A stretch of DNA of 18,754 nucleotides, taken from positions 1 to 18,754 of the forward strand of contig JAHFLI010000005.1 of assembly GCA_023255615.1 (NCBI GenBank), given 5' to 3'. The translations under genes and the position numbers were made by a program. The notes beneath the pieces were generated by a model. It made no database searches. It worked only from the letters and a program-made list of their open reading frames with translations, and was not told where the DNA came from. Origin of the DNA: Candidatus Woesearchaeota archaeon (GTDB taxonomy: Archaea > Nanobdellota > Nanobdellia > Woesearchaeales > JACQSR01). Within the stretch, counting starts at the first letter, position 1, and each line of letters opens with the position of its first letter. Below, one piece after another: positions 6,763-12,878 of this stretch.

Positions 6763-8373
6763 ATGAGCGGAAAACAAATCATGTTTGATGAGCATGCACG
6801 ACAAGCATTGCTGAAAGGGGTTGATAAAGTTGCAAACACCGTGAAAATAACGTTGGGGCCGAAAGGACGCAATGTTGTTCTTGACAAAACACTTCATCCA
6901 TTAGTGACCAATGATGGTGTAACCATTGCAAAAGAAATTGAGTTAACTGACAAGTTTGAAAACATGGGTGCTAAATTAATCAAAGAAGTTGCGACCAAGA
7001 CACAAGATACTGCAGGAGACGGAACAACAACGGCAACACTCCTTGCGCAATCGATGATTACTGAGGGATTGAAGAATATTACTGCAGGAGCAAATCCGAT
7101 TGAAGTCAAAAAAGGAATTGAAAAAGCGACCGCGAAAGTTGTCGATTATTTGCAGAAAAAAAGTGTTCAAGTTCGTGATAAAGAAAAGATTATCGCGGTT
7201 GCAACTATTTCTGCGAATAATGATGAAGAAATTGGTGTGTTAATTGCAGATGCAATGGAAAAGGTCGGTACGAATGGAGTAATTACTGTTGAAGAAGCAA
7301 AAAGTATGGACACTTCTCTTGAGCTCGTTGAGGGGATGCAGTTTGATCGTGGCTTTATTTCTCCGTACATGGTAACTGACCATGAAAACATGATGTGCGA
7401 GTTTGAAAATCCTTCAATTCTCGTCACTGATAAAAAAATTACGGGGATGAAACAACTTGTTCCTTTGCTGGAGAGTGTTGCAAATGAAGGACGACCACTA
7501 TTGATAATTGCAGATGACATTGAGGGAGAAGCGGTTGCTACTATTGTGTTGAATGTTATTCGTGGTGCTATTAAGGTTTGCGCCATCAAAGCTCCAGGAT
7601 TTGGCGATGAACGAAAAGAGATTCTCGAGGATATTGCTCTTTTGACAGGTGCTCTCGTGATATCAGAAGAAAAGGGAATGAAACTAGAAAATGTTACGAG
7701 CGAAATGTTAGGATCTGCACGGAAGATTACAGTCGATAGCGAAAAAACAACTATTGTTGAAGGAAAAGGAAAGAGAACAGATATTGATGCGCGAAAAAAA
7801 CAAATTGAATCTCAATTGGCCAAAGAAGATTCTGAGTATAGAAAAACTGATCTTAAAAAAAGATTGGCAAAACTCGGTGGTGGAGTTGCTGTTATTAATG
7901 TTGGAGCGGTAACTGAAACGGAAATGAAGGAGAAGAAAATGCGCATCGATGATGCATTAAATGCAACGAAAGCGGCTATTGAAGAAGGTGTTGTTCCTGG
8001 TGGAGGAGTGACATTGTACCGCGCTATTAAGGTGTTGGAAGGAATACCCTTAGAAAATGATCAAATGGTGGGATTGCACATTGTAAGAAGATCTCTCGAG
8101 GAACCCGTCAGACAAATTGCAAAAAATGCAGGCAAAGAAGGAGCGGAGATTATTGCTCATTTGAGTCAAGAAAAGAACGATAATGTTGGATATAATGCAA
8201 AAAAAGATTGCTATGAAGATCTGTTCAAAGCGGGCGTCATTGATCCAACAAAAGTCGTGAGAACTGCTCTTCAGAATGCGGCGTCCATTGCAGCAATGGT
8301 CCTCACTACTGAAGCATTGGTAACAGACTTTGATTCTGAGAAGGACGAGAAAACGCAGGCCATTATTATTTAA
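6763..8373 (+). CDS. groL: Group I chaperonin GroEL (Hsp60)
   Basis: A 536-residue protein colinear with bacterial GroEL: T-L-G-P-K-G-R-N at 30-37, N-D-G-V-T-I near 50, the nucleotide-binding G-D-G-T-T-T-A-T at 85-92, the apical substrate region, the conserved R-I-D-D-A-L-N-A-T with the catalytic Asp equivalent of E. coli D398, and V-V-P-G-G-G-V-T. It folds cytosolic proteins in an ATP-driven double ring with GroES. The C-terminus is short and ends in a Lys/Thr/Gln/Ile run, lacking the Gly-Gly-Met tail that lines the cavity floor in most bacterial GroELs. The start is fixed by GAGGTGA at 6752-6758. A T-rich tract follows. It is a bacterial-type gene in an archaeal promoter context, so it is an inferred ancient transfer. 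Confidence 0.97.
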   Translation: MSGKQIMFDEHARQALLKGVDKVANTVKITLGPKGRNVVLDKTLHPLVTNDGVTIAKEIELTDKFENMGAKLIKEVATKTQDTAGDGTTTATLLAQSMITEGLKNITAGANPIEVKKGIEKATAKVVDYLQKKSVQVRDKEKIIAVATISANNDEEIGVLIADAMEKVGTNGVITVEEAKSMDTSLELVEGMQFDRGFISPYMVTDHENMMCEFENPSILVTDKKITGMKQLVPLLESVANEGRPLLIIADDIEGEAVATIVLNVIRGAIKVCAIKAPGFGDERKEILEDIALLTGALVISEEKGMKLENVTSEMLGSARKITVDSEKTTIVEGKGKRTDIDARKKQIESQLAKEDSEYRKTDLKKRLAKLGGGVAVINVGAVTETEMKEKKMRIDDALNATKAAIEEGVVPGGGVTLYRAIKVLEGIPLENDQMVGLHIVRRSLEEPVRQIAKNAGKEGAEIIAHLSQEKNDNVGYNAKKDCYEDLFKAGVIDPTKVVRTALQNAASIAAMVLTTEALVTDFDSEKDEKTQAIII

Positions 8374-8408
8374 ATTTATTTTTTATTTTCTTTTTGTTGT
8401 CTTTTATA
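8374..8408 (+). terminator. T-rich termination tract after groEL
   Basis: Several T runs without a clear hairpin follow the groEL stop, as expected for archaeal oligo-T termination. Confidence 0.45.
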
Positions 8409-8416
8409 GGTGGTAA

Positions 8417-8425
8417 TATTTTAAA
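8417..8425 (+). promoter_or_regulatory. TATA element of the 8448 gene
   Basis: TATTTTAAA is centred about 27 bases before ATG 8448 and there is no Shine-Dalgarno, which indicates a leaderless gene. Confidence 0.5.
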
Positions 8426-8447
8426 CTCTTGAAGATTCCTGCTCCAA

Positions 8448-8951
8448 ATGAAAGATCTTGCAGATGTAGCACATGAATCAGAATTTCGAGAATATCTTGA
8501 ATATTGTGGATGGAGATTTGAACAATCTCGTGAAGGTCAGCTCCCCCCTATACGAGATGATTTACCTGACCTCTATCGTGATATCATACCTACACTTCGT
8601 GACTATCTTTTTGATTCTTTCCTTATTTTTGATCCCTTCGGAGAGGACAATCATACAAGAAGAGCTGCATCTACTTATGCACAAGAGATTAATCCTCGAT
8701 TAACGGAATGGGTAGATCAACATAGCAAATTAAGATCTAATAGAATTTTTCCTTGTATAACTGCTATGTTTGCTATTGCTGAATACTTTACTGAAATTGC
8801 AGACCCTCTTGCGGAAACACTTACTCAGATCCGTGATCAGGCAATGACGCCACCCAATTATAGTACGATGCCATTGTCTGAAAAAATTTCTTATGTTCAA
8901 AAATTAGACGATCACATTCTCGGGTTCGTCTCTGCTCTCTCCCCTCCTTAA
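8448..8951 (+). CDS. Hypothetical soluble protein, unrecognised family
   Basis: A 167-residue protein without signal peptide or transmembrane segment. The sequence is acidic and mostly helix-compatible, with frequent D/E-L-x-x-x and aromatic residues (Y-L-E-Y-C-G-W-R-F near 17-24, D-P-F-G-E-D near 62-67, I-A-E-Y-F-T-E-I-A-D near 111-120) and two Pro-rich spots near 137 and the C-terminus. I do not recognise a domain. Coding status is supported by a well-spaced TATA element, by length in an AT-rich sequence, and by ordinary amino-acid composition. It stands alone between groEL and a convergent lipoprotein gene. A 76-residue overlapping frame at 8473 is less protein-like and is treated as a shadow. 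Confidence 0.7.
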   Translation: MKDLADVAHESEFREYLEYCGWRFEQSREGQLPPIRDDLPDLYRDIIPTLRDYLFDSFLIFDPFGEDNHTRRAASTYAQEINPRLTEWVDQHSKLRSNRIFPCITAMFAIAEYFTEIADPLAETLTQIRDQAMTPPNYSTMPLSEKISYVQKLDDHILGFVSALSPP

Positions 8952-8994
8952 AACGAAGCTTTCCAGAATGTCAACAGAATTATTCATTATATGC

Positions 8995-9360
8995 TTACGG
9001 ATTAGTTCCGTCAGCGTTACAGCCCGTCATCTCACTTAGTCTTTTGAAAGAGACTTCCCCTTCAATACGCGTACCATTTTTTAATTCCCATGTTGGATAT
9101 CCTCTAATACCGGCGTCGTTACACGTCGTTGTTTGTCCACCTTTATTTGGAAGAGAACATTCGACGTAGTTGACAAATTTGAAGCTATCCCCAAACATGT
9201 CTTTTTGGTTTTGACAATGGGGGCACCAATATGCGCCGAACATTTTTACGTCGTTATCGGTGAGACATTGTGCAAATGAATCATAATTGACAGCATTTTT
9301 TGTGGTGCAACTCAGCAAGAACGCAACAACAATCACCATCATTAGTATTTCTTTTCTCAT
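8995..9360 (-). CDS. Thioredoxin-fold lipoprotein with CPHC active site
   Basis: A 121-residue protein. Residues 1-18 are a lipoprotein signal: M-R-K-E, a hydrophobic core, then F-L-L-S-C with Cys18 as the probable lipid-modified residue. The mature part has A-Y-W-C-P-H-C (Cys46, Cys49) followed by a G-Y-P-T-W cis-Pro region, the pattern of the thioredoxin-like domain that accompanies VKOR in disulfide-forming systems. Further cysteines in Y-V-E-C, T-T-C-N and T-G-C-N may form a second redox pair. The start at 9360 is chosen because it gives a proper lipoprotein signal and because a TATA-like element (9383-9393) sits about 27 bases upstream. An in-frame ATG at 9399 would add 13 polar residues. 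Inferred role: membrane-tethered extracytoplasmic thiol oxidoreductase, possibly a partner of the CcdA system at 4957-5688. Confidence 0.82.
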   Translation of the reverse strand: MRKEILMMVIVVAFLLSCTTKNAVNYDSFAQCLTDNDVKMFGAYWCPHCQNQKDMFGDSFKFVNYVECSLPNKGGQTTTCNDAGIRGYPTWELKNGTRIEGEVSFKRLSEMTGCNADGTNP

Positions 9361-9382
9361 TTCAGAAAAATACTCTTCATTA

Positions 9383-9393
9383 TTTTTAAAATT
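9383..9393 (-). promoter_or_regulatory. TATA-like element of the thioredoxin lipoprotein
   Basis: A minus-strand AATTTTAAAAA element lies about 27 bases from ATG 9360. Another candidate, CTTTATTTAAG at 9415-9425, would place the transcript start near 9394. Confidence 0.4.
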
Positions 9394-9436
9394 ACGCATT
9401 AACGATTGTTACATCTTAAATAAAGGCGATGATAAT

Positions 9437-9445
9437 CTTTATAAA
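9437..9445 (+). promoter_or_regulatory. TATA element of the DUF1761 gene
   Basis: CTTTATAAA is a near-ideal archaeal TATA box. It predicts transcription from about 9467, just upstream of the ribosome site GGGGTGG (9467-9473) and ATG 9478. Confidence 0.65.
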
Positions 9446-9477
9446 CTTTTAAGATAAGGTATTTCTGGGGTGGTTCA

Positions 9478-9903
9478 ATGGATCCAATTATTAATTATGG
9501 TGCGGTGTTTGTTGCTGCGATGGTGAGTATGGTGGTGGGCGGGTTATGGTTTTCTCCAGTGCTTTTTGGAAAAACCTGGATGAAATTAAGCGGAATAACA
9601 CCAAAAAAAATTGCAGAGGCAAAGAAAAAAGGAATGAATGGCATGGCGTTATCTTATTTTGGCCAGTTTATCGCGTCTCTAGTGACGGCGTATGTCCTTG
9701 CGCATTTTGTTGATTATGCGAATGCGACAACATTTGTGCTCGGTTTACAAACTGGTTTTTGGGTGTGGCTGGGATTTGTTGCGCCGATCATGCTGGGAAT
9801 GGTACTCTGGGAAGGAAAACCGATGCAATTGTATATTCTCAACGTTGGACATTATTTAGTGTGCTTGCTCTTGATGGGTGGCATTTTGGCAGCTTGGGCA
9901 TAA
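9478..9903 (+). CDS. DUF1761 family membrane protein
   Basis: A 141-residue protein with four hydrophobic segments (about 5-26, 58-80, 88-112 and 118-139). The N-terminal pattern G-G-L-W-F-S-P-x-L-F-G-K-x-W, followed by a K-rich loop (P-K-K-I-A-E-A-K-K-K-G-M) and a later T-G-F-W-V-W-L-G-F, matches DUF1761, a family of small integral membrane proteins of unknown function. It has its own TATA box and GGGGTGG ribosome site and is followed by a T-rich tract, so it appears monocistronic. It shares a 117-base divergent promoter region with the thioredoxin lipoprotein. Confidence 0.8.
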   Translation: MDPIINYGAVFVAAMVSMVVGGLWFSPVLFGKTWMKLSGITPKKIAEAKKKGMNGMALSYFGQFIASLVTAYVLAHFVDYANATTFVLGLQTGFWVWLGFVAPIMLGMVLWEGKPMQLYILNVGHYLVCLLLMGGILAAWA

Positions 9904-9906
9904 TGC

Positions 9907-9926
9907 CCATTTTTTCTTTCTTTTTC
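9907..9926 (+). terminator. T-rich termination tract after the DUF1761 gene
   Basis: Two T-rich runs start three bases after the stop codon, with no strong hairpin. Confidence 0.4.
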
Positions 9927-10033
9927 GAAAATAACCTTTATTCGAGTCGCTTTTTCTTTCTTGAAGCGTTTTAAAGCACGATAAACCTTCATCGTTTCCG
10001 ATAAACTTTTTAAGGTATATGTTGGAAAATAAT

Positions 10034-10043
10034 ATTTATAAAC
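10034..10043 (+). promoter_or_regulatory. TATA element of the secreted protein/lipoprotein operon
   Basis: ATTTATAAAC predicts transcription near 10064 and a leader of about 27 bases with GGAGGTT at 10078-10084. Upstream, CGATAAAC occurs twice (9979-9986 and 9999-10006); the second copy runs into CTTTTTAAGG and could be another promoter or an operator pair. Confidence 0.6.
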
Positions 10044-10090
10044 TACCTATTTTATATTATTAGTTATAGTAATTAACGGAGGTTAATACA

Positions 10091-11020
10091 ATGAAAAAAA
10101 TAGTGTATGGAATGATTCTGGCGTTGCTCGTGGTTCTTTCAATAGCAGGAGCGGCAAAAGAAGATAAAAGTCATCACGCAATGGATGCAAATTATAAAGT
10201 TGTCAGCTGTCGAATCGATTCGACAAATACTATGATTGATGACTTTGTAGCGAAAGTGCCGCAAGCAAGTGGTTTAGCGGACCAGAAAACAAAACTGAAT
10301 GCGGACAAAACCCAATTAGGAACGTTGCATGATTCAGGTGACAGATCTGCATACAATAGTTACAGTACGGGAACTTATCTGCCGGATCAAAAAACAGCAA
10401 ATAAAGCACTTGAAGATGCACGAAAACATCTGAAATTGTGGAATGTTTCTCAGGAGGTCATTACTGAATTGAAACAAACTGCTGACGATCAGAAAAAAGC
10501 GTTTGCGGATTGTAAAACAGGTGCCGTTGGTGATTTCGGTAATGCAAAAATCGCAGGCTATAAAAATTTGATTTCAGAAATGGAAAATGAAATGAATACT
10601 CTGAAACAAAAGCATCCTGATGTCGATACAACTAGAATGCAACAAGTCTTGACATCTGCGGGAAGTTTTGTTGATGAATTAGAACAAAAATTCAACGCAG
10701 CAACCACCGGAGAAGAAAAACAAAAGACATTGAGAGGATACTGCCTCTTTAATGGGTGTGGGGGAGGACAGAATTTCCATTTGGCTGGCAAGTTTACATC
10801 TGCACGATTGGAAGCGATTCTCAACGCGTTGCCGAATACTCCTGAGGAGAAGGCAACAGCACAAGGATATGTAGATGCAGCAAATCAAGCATTAACTGGA
10901 GTTGGCACATCGGAGTATACACCAGAAACACGGGAAGCAGTCTGGGGAAATTTGCAGAATGCAGCGAAGGAAATCAAGTCATTAATTAACGGGGAGGAGA
11001 AAAAGAATGAGAGTACATAA
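10091..11020 (+). CDS. Secreted helical protein of unknown function
   Basis: A 309-residue protein with a Sec-type signal peptide: M-K-K, hydrophobic residues 5-20, and a probable cleavage site after A-G-A-A near residue 22. The mature part has no transmembrane segment and is dominated by helix-forming, K/E/Q/A-rich sequence, with heptad-like stretches near 155-205 (M-E-N-E-M-N-T-L-K-Q-K and E-L-E-Q-K-F-N-A). Four cysteines remain (V-V-S-C, A-D-C-K and the pair in G-Y-C-L-F-N-G-C-G-G-G near 215-225), suggesting disulfides outside the cell. I recognise no domain. It has the strongest ribosome site in the window (GGAGGTT), implying high expression, and overlaps the following lipoprotein gene by 14 bases. 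A cell-surface or host-contact role is only a guess. Confidence 0.8.
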   Translation: MKKIVYGMILALLVVLSIAGAAKEDKSHHAMDANYKVVSCRIDSTNTMIDDFVAKVPQASGLADQKTKLNADKTQLGTLHDSGDRSAYNSYSTGTYLPDQKTANKALEDARKHLKLWNVSQEVITELKQTADDQKKAFADCKTGAVGDFGNAKIAGYKNLISEMENEMNTLKQKHPDVDTTRMQQVLTSAGSFVDELEQKFNAATTGEEKQKTLRGYCLFNGCGGGQNFHLAGKFTSARLEAILNALPNTPEEKATAQGYVDAANQALTGVGTSEYTPETREAVWGNLQNAAKEIKSLINGEEKKNEST

Positions 11021-11279
11021 ACTGGCATCACTATTATTTGTAGTCGTTGTTGTGGCTCTATTTGTAGCGGGTTGTGCGGGGAAAAATAGGTATCAATCAA
11101 CGCCGCCGAATAGTGGGGAAACTCAGACGCCGGTAGCGCCATCCGGTCAAACTGGTGCAGCACCGCAGGAAACATCATCAGGTGCACCTTCAACTCAGAA
11201 GACATCTTCATTTACCGATGATGATATTGTTGCTGATGAACCTGCAGATGAAGAGCAACCCGATATAGACTCCATTTAA
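11007..11279 (+). CDS. Small lipoprotein with disordered acidic tail
   Basis: A 90-residue protein. Residues 1-23 are a lipoprotein signal (M-R-V-H-K, a V/L/F core, then V-A-G-C with Cys23). The mature part is P/T/S/G/Q-rich and low in complexity, then ends in an acidic segment (D-D-D-I-V, D-E-P-A-D-E-E). It is probably a disordered tether on the outer face of the membrane. GGGGAGGAG at 10990-10998 precedes the start inside the upstream gene, and the 14-base overlap indicates co-translation with the secreted helical protein. The two products may act together at the surface, the lipoprotein as anchor or partner. No family recognised. Confidence 0.78.
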   Translation: MRVHKLASLLFVVVVVALFVAGCAGKNRYQSTPPNSGETQTPVAPSGQTGAAPQETSSGAPSTQKTSSFTDDDIVADEPADEEQPDIDSI

Positions 11280-11303
11280 TTTTTTTATTCTTTTTTTTCT
11301 TTA
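11280..11303 (+). terminator. T-rich termination tract
   Basis: Runs of seven and eight T bases follow directly after the lipoprotein stop codon. Confidence 0.5.
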
Positions 11304-11310
11304 TCCATAA

Positions 11311-11320
11311 TCTATATAAA
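11311..11320 (+). promoter_or_regulatory. TATA element of the MgtC/SapB gene
   Basis: TCTATATAAA is centred about 28 bases before ATG 11344 and only 16 before ATG 11332, so it selects the downstream codon as a leaderless start. Confidence 0.6.
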
Positions 11321-11343
11321 TTCAGGAATGAATGCTGAGCATT

Positions 11344-11976
11344 ATGGATCCTACTACTATTATGATTCGATTTATTGTCACTTTTGTTCTTTCCTTGCTT
11401 TTCGGACTTGAACGCCAGCGATCCCATAAACCAATCGGGTTCGGAACATTTATTTTTGTGGCCGTTGGATCCTGTGCATTAGCAGTTGCAGCGACAACAC
11501 TTGATCCTCTCAACCCTTTGCCCCTTCTTGGCGCAACGATTACGGGTATCGGTTTCCTTGGAGCTGGTGCACTTATTCGCACAACAGACAAAGTATTTGG
11601 ATTTACGAGTGCTGCGTCTATTTGGGTATTTGCTATTTTTGGTTTGTTGATGGGCTTGGGATTTTACCTTGATGGTATTGTTGTTTATGCACTTATTTGG
11701 CTCATTATTATTTTTGATCGTTACTTCGAAAAACATGGTATTGGTTCCTACCAAATGAAATTGGAATTTAGCACAAATAAGGTGATTAGTGAAAAAGAGA
11801 TTAAACAACTCTTAATAACAAGCACACGCAGTTTTCGATTGAGGAGCGTATCCATCAACAAGAAAGAAAATTCCATGTCTTTTATCTTTTTAATCGAAGG
11901 CATGCGTGATGAACTCAATAAAATCCCTCAGAAATTTTTTGACAAAGAGTGGTGTTCCGCCTGCAGAGTGGAATAA
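11344..11976 (+). CDS. MgtC/SapB family membrane protein
   Basis: A 210-residue protein. The N-terminal ~120 residues form the MgtC/SapB membrane domain with helices near 5-20, 34-52, 57-75, 85-102 and 103-121. Diagnostic motifs are L-F-G-L-E-R-Q, G-F-G-T-F-I-F-V-A-V-G, and G-I-G-F-L-G-A-G-A-L-I with the following T-S-A-A-S-I-W. The C-terminal ~85 residues are a soluble alpha/beta segment resembling the ACT-like tail of many family members. Bacterial MgtC modulates ATP synthase and Mg2+-related physiology; most archaeal and environmental members are uncharacterised. The TATA spacing supports 11344 over an in-frame ATG at 11332. The gene is monocistronic, followed 92 bases later by the zinc-ribbon gene with its own promoter. 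Confidence 0.88.
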   Translation: MDPTTIMIRFIVTFVLSLLFGLERQRSHKPIGFGTFIFVAVGSCALAVAATTLDPLNPLPLLGATITGIGFLGAGALIRTTDKVFGFTSAASIWVFAIFGLLMGLGFYLDGIVVYALIWLIIIFDRYFEKHGIGSYQMKLEFSTNKVISEKEIKQLLITSTRSFRLRSVSINKKENSMSFIFLIEGMRDELNKIPQKFFDKEWCSACRVE

Positions 11977-12011
11977 ACCGATAGATTTTTAAATAAAACC
12001 CGTATTCTAGA

Positions 12012-12020
12012 CTTATAAAC
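12012..12020 (+). promoter_or_regulatory. TATA element of the zinc-ribbon gene
   Basis: CTTATAAAC predicts transcription near 12042 and a leader of about 27 bases ending in AGGAGG (12055-12060), nine bases before ATG 12069. Confidence 0.6.
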
Positions 12021-12068
12021 GGTTGTAGAAAGTACTCTTTCTCGTCGTAAGAATAGGAGGAATATAAA

Positions 12069-12224
12069 ATGGGTTTTAGAGAAGACAGATTTGATAGAGG
12101 ACCACGCCAGATGCACAAAGTAACGTGCTCAGACTGTGGTATGGAAACAGAAGTTCCCTTCAAACCAACTGAAGGAAGAGCTGTCTACTGTAGAAATTGT
12201 TATCAGAAGCATAAGAAATTCTAA
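12069..12224 (+). CDS. Small Cys4 zinc-ribbon protein
   Basis: A 51-residue protein. Four cysteines are arranged C20-S-D-C23 and C41-R-N-C44 (C-x2-C, 17 residues, C-x2-C), within the recurring pattern H-K-V-T-C-x-D-C-G, E-V-P-F-K-P, V-Y-C-R-x-C-Y. This is a small zinc-ribbon family frequent in DPANN archaea and in CPR and Chloroflexi bacteria, generally annotated only as a zinc-binding domain. The N-terminus is Arg-rich (G-F-R-E-D-R-F-D-R) and the C-terminus Lys-rich, so nucleic-acid or ribosome binding is plausible but unproven. A perfect AGGAGG ribosome site and a good TATA box support high expression. Start and stop are unambiguous. Confidence 0.88.
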   Translation: MGFREDRFDRGPRQMHKVTCSDCGMETEVPFKPTEGRAVYCRNCYQKHKKF

Positions 12225-12238
12225 GTTTCTTGATTCTC

Positions 12239-12290
12239 GATATAATTTTCTAGTTTTTTAATTTTTTTAATTTTTTTTGTTATTCTTTTT
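12239..12290 (+). terminator. Multiple T runs after the zinc-ribbon gene
   Basis: Four T runs of five to eight bases, interrupted by A pairs, form a strong archaeal-type oligo-T terminator region. Confidence 0.5.
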
Positions 12291-12292
12291 AG

Positions 12293-12311
12293 TTCTATAA
12301 ACTTTTATAAA
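12293..12311 (+). promoter_or_regulatory. Double TATA element upstream of the broken 12334 gene
   Basis: TTCTATAAAC at 12293-12302 is followed at once by CTTTTATAAA at 12302-12311. The second is centred 27 bases before ATG 12334, fitting a leaderless transcript. The promoter is intact although the gene it serves looks disrupted. Confidence 0.6.
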
Positions 12312-12333
12312 TCAAATTCTACTTCTTTTTCGT

Positions 12334-12878
12334 ATGGCTCAAGAACTCTCATACGATGTACGAAAAGATTATGCTGCTGGCATAGGATCGCAACTTGAAC
12401 AATTAATGGGTGGGAGACAGATTGTTATGAGGGAATTTCCGCCTGAGCATTTCGAACTCGGTCCAAATGAAACTGGTGTGTATGATCGGAAAATTCATGG
12501 ATTTTATCGAGTAAAGCCGGGGGTTCGTGTGGATGGGACTTTTTTTTGAGGATGATCAACCGGTTCCTTTGGGAAGAGCAACTCGTGAGGATAGTTTCCT
12601 GGGCGAAGAAGAAGGTATTTAGTTCCTATCTTTGTTCTCTTGATTTTCGGCTGACTCATTCTTTGGTTCAAGCAGATGGACAGAAAATTAGGCCTATGGG
12701 GGTAAATGTCTCTTTAGAATCAGACGGGGTTGTATTACCTCAATCCTTTACTCGGCATGATTGGAGATATTTTTTTAACGTGTTTCCTTTATCACGAGAT
12801 TATAAGCGTCTTTTTCCTACCGATCTTTTTATTGCAACCGTGCCTTCTCCATTAGATGCTCATACTCGCCGTGCGTAA
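12334..12878 (+). pseudogene. Hypothetical gene apparently interrupted by two frameshifts
   Basis: The first frame (12334-12549, 71 residues) begins at a leaderless ATG and stops in a run of eight T bases (12540-12547) followed by GA. Skipping one base there continues for 24 protein-like codons (12548-12619; E-D-D-Q-P-V-P-L-G-R-A-T-R-E-D). That frame stops at TAG 12620, but skipping one more base near GAAGAAGAAGG (12605-12615) enters a third frame open to TAA 12876-12878 (S-L-D-F-R-L-T-H-S-L, then R-H-D-W-R-Y-F-F). Together they encode about 180 residues with no signal peptide or membrane helix and no domain I recognise. Both shifts go the same way. Alternatives are sequencing or assembly indels, genuine decay, or separate short genes. 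The last 50 bases overlap the convergent RHH-nucleotidyltransferase gene. Confidence 0.5.

Noticed and set aside
9959..10046. Repeated GATAAAC and TATAAAC words as a possible CRISPR or tandem repeat
   Set aside because: There are only two exact CGATAAAC copies, too short and too few; they are better explained as promoter or operator words.
12546..12878. A separate 110-residue gene starting at TTG 12546
   Set aside because: Its first 23 codons are less protein-like than the overlapping frame 12548-12619, and there is no promoter or ribosome site; the frameshifted single gene explains it better.
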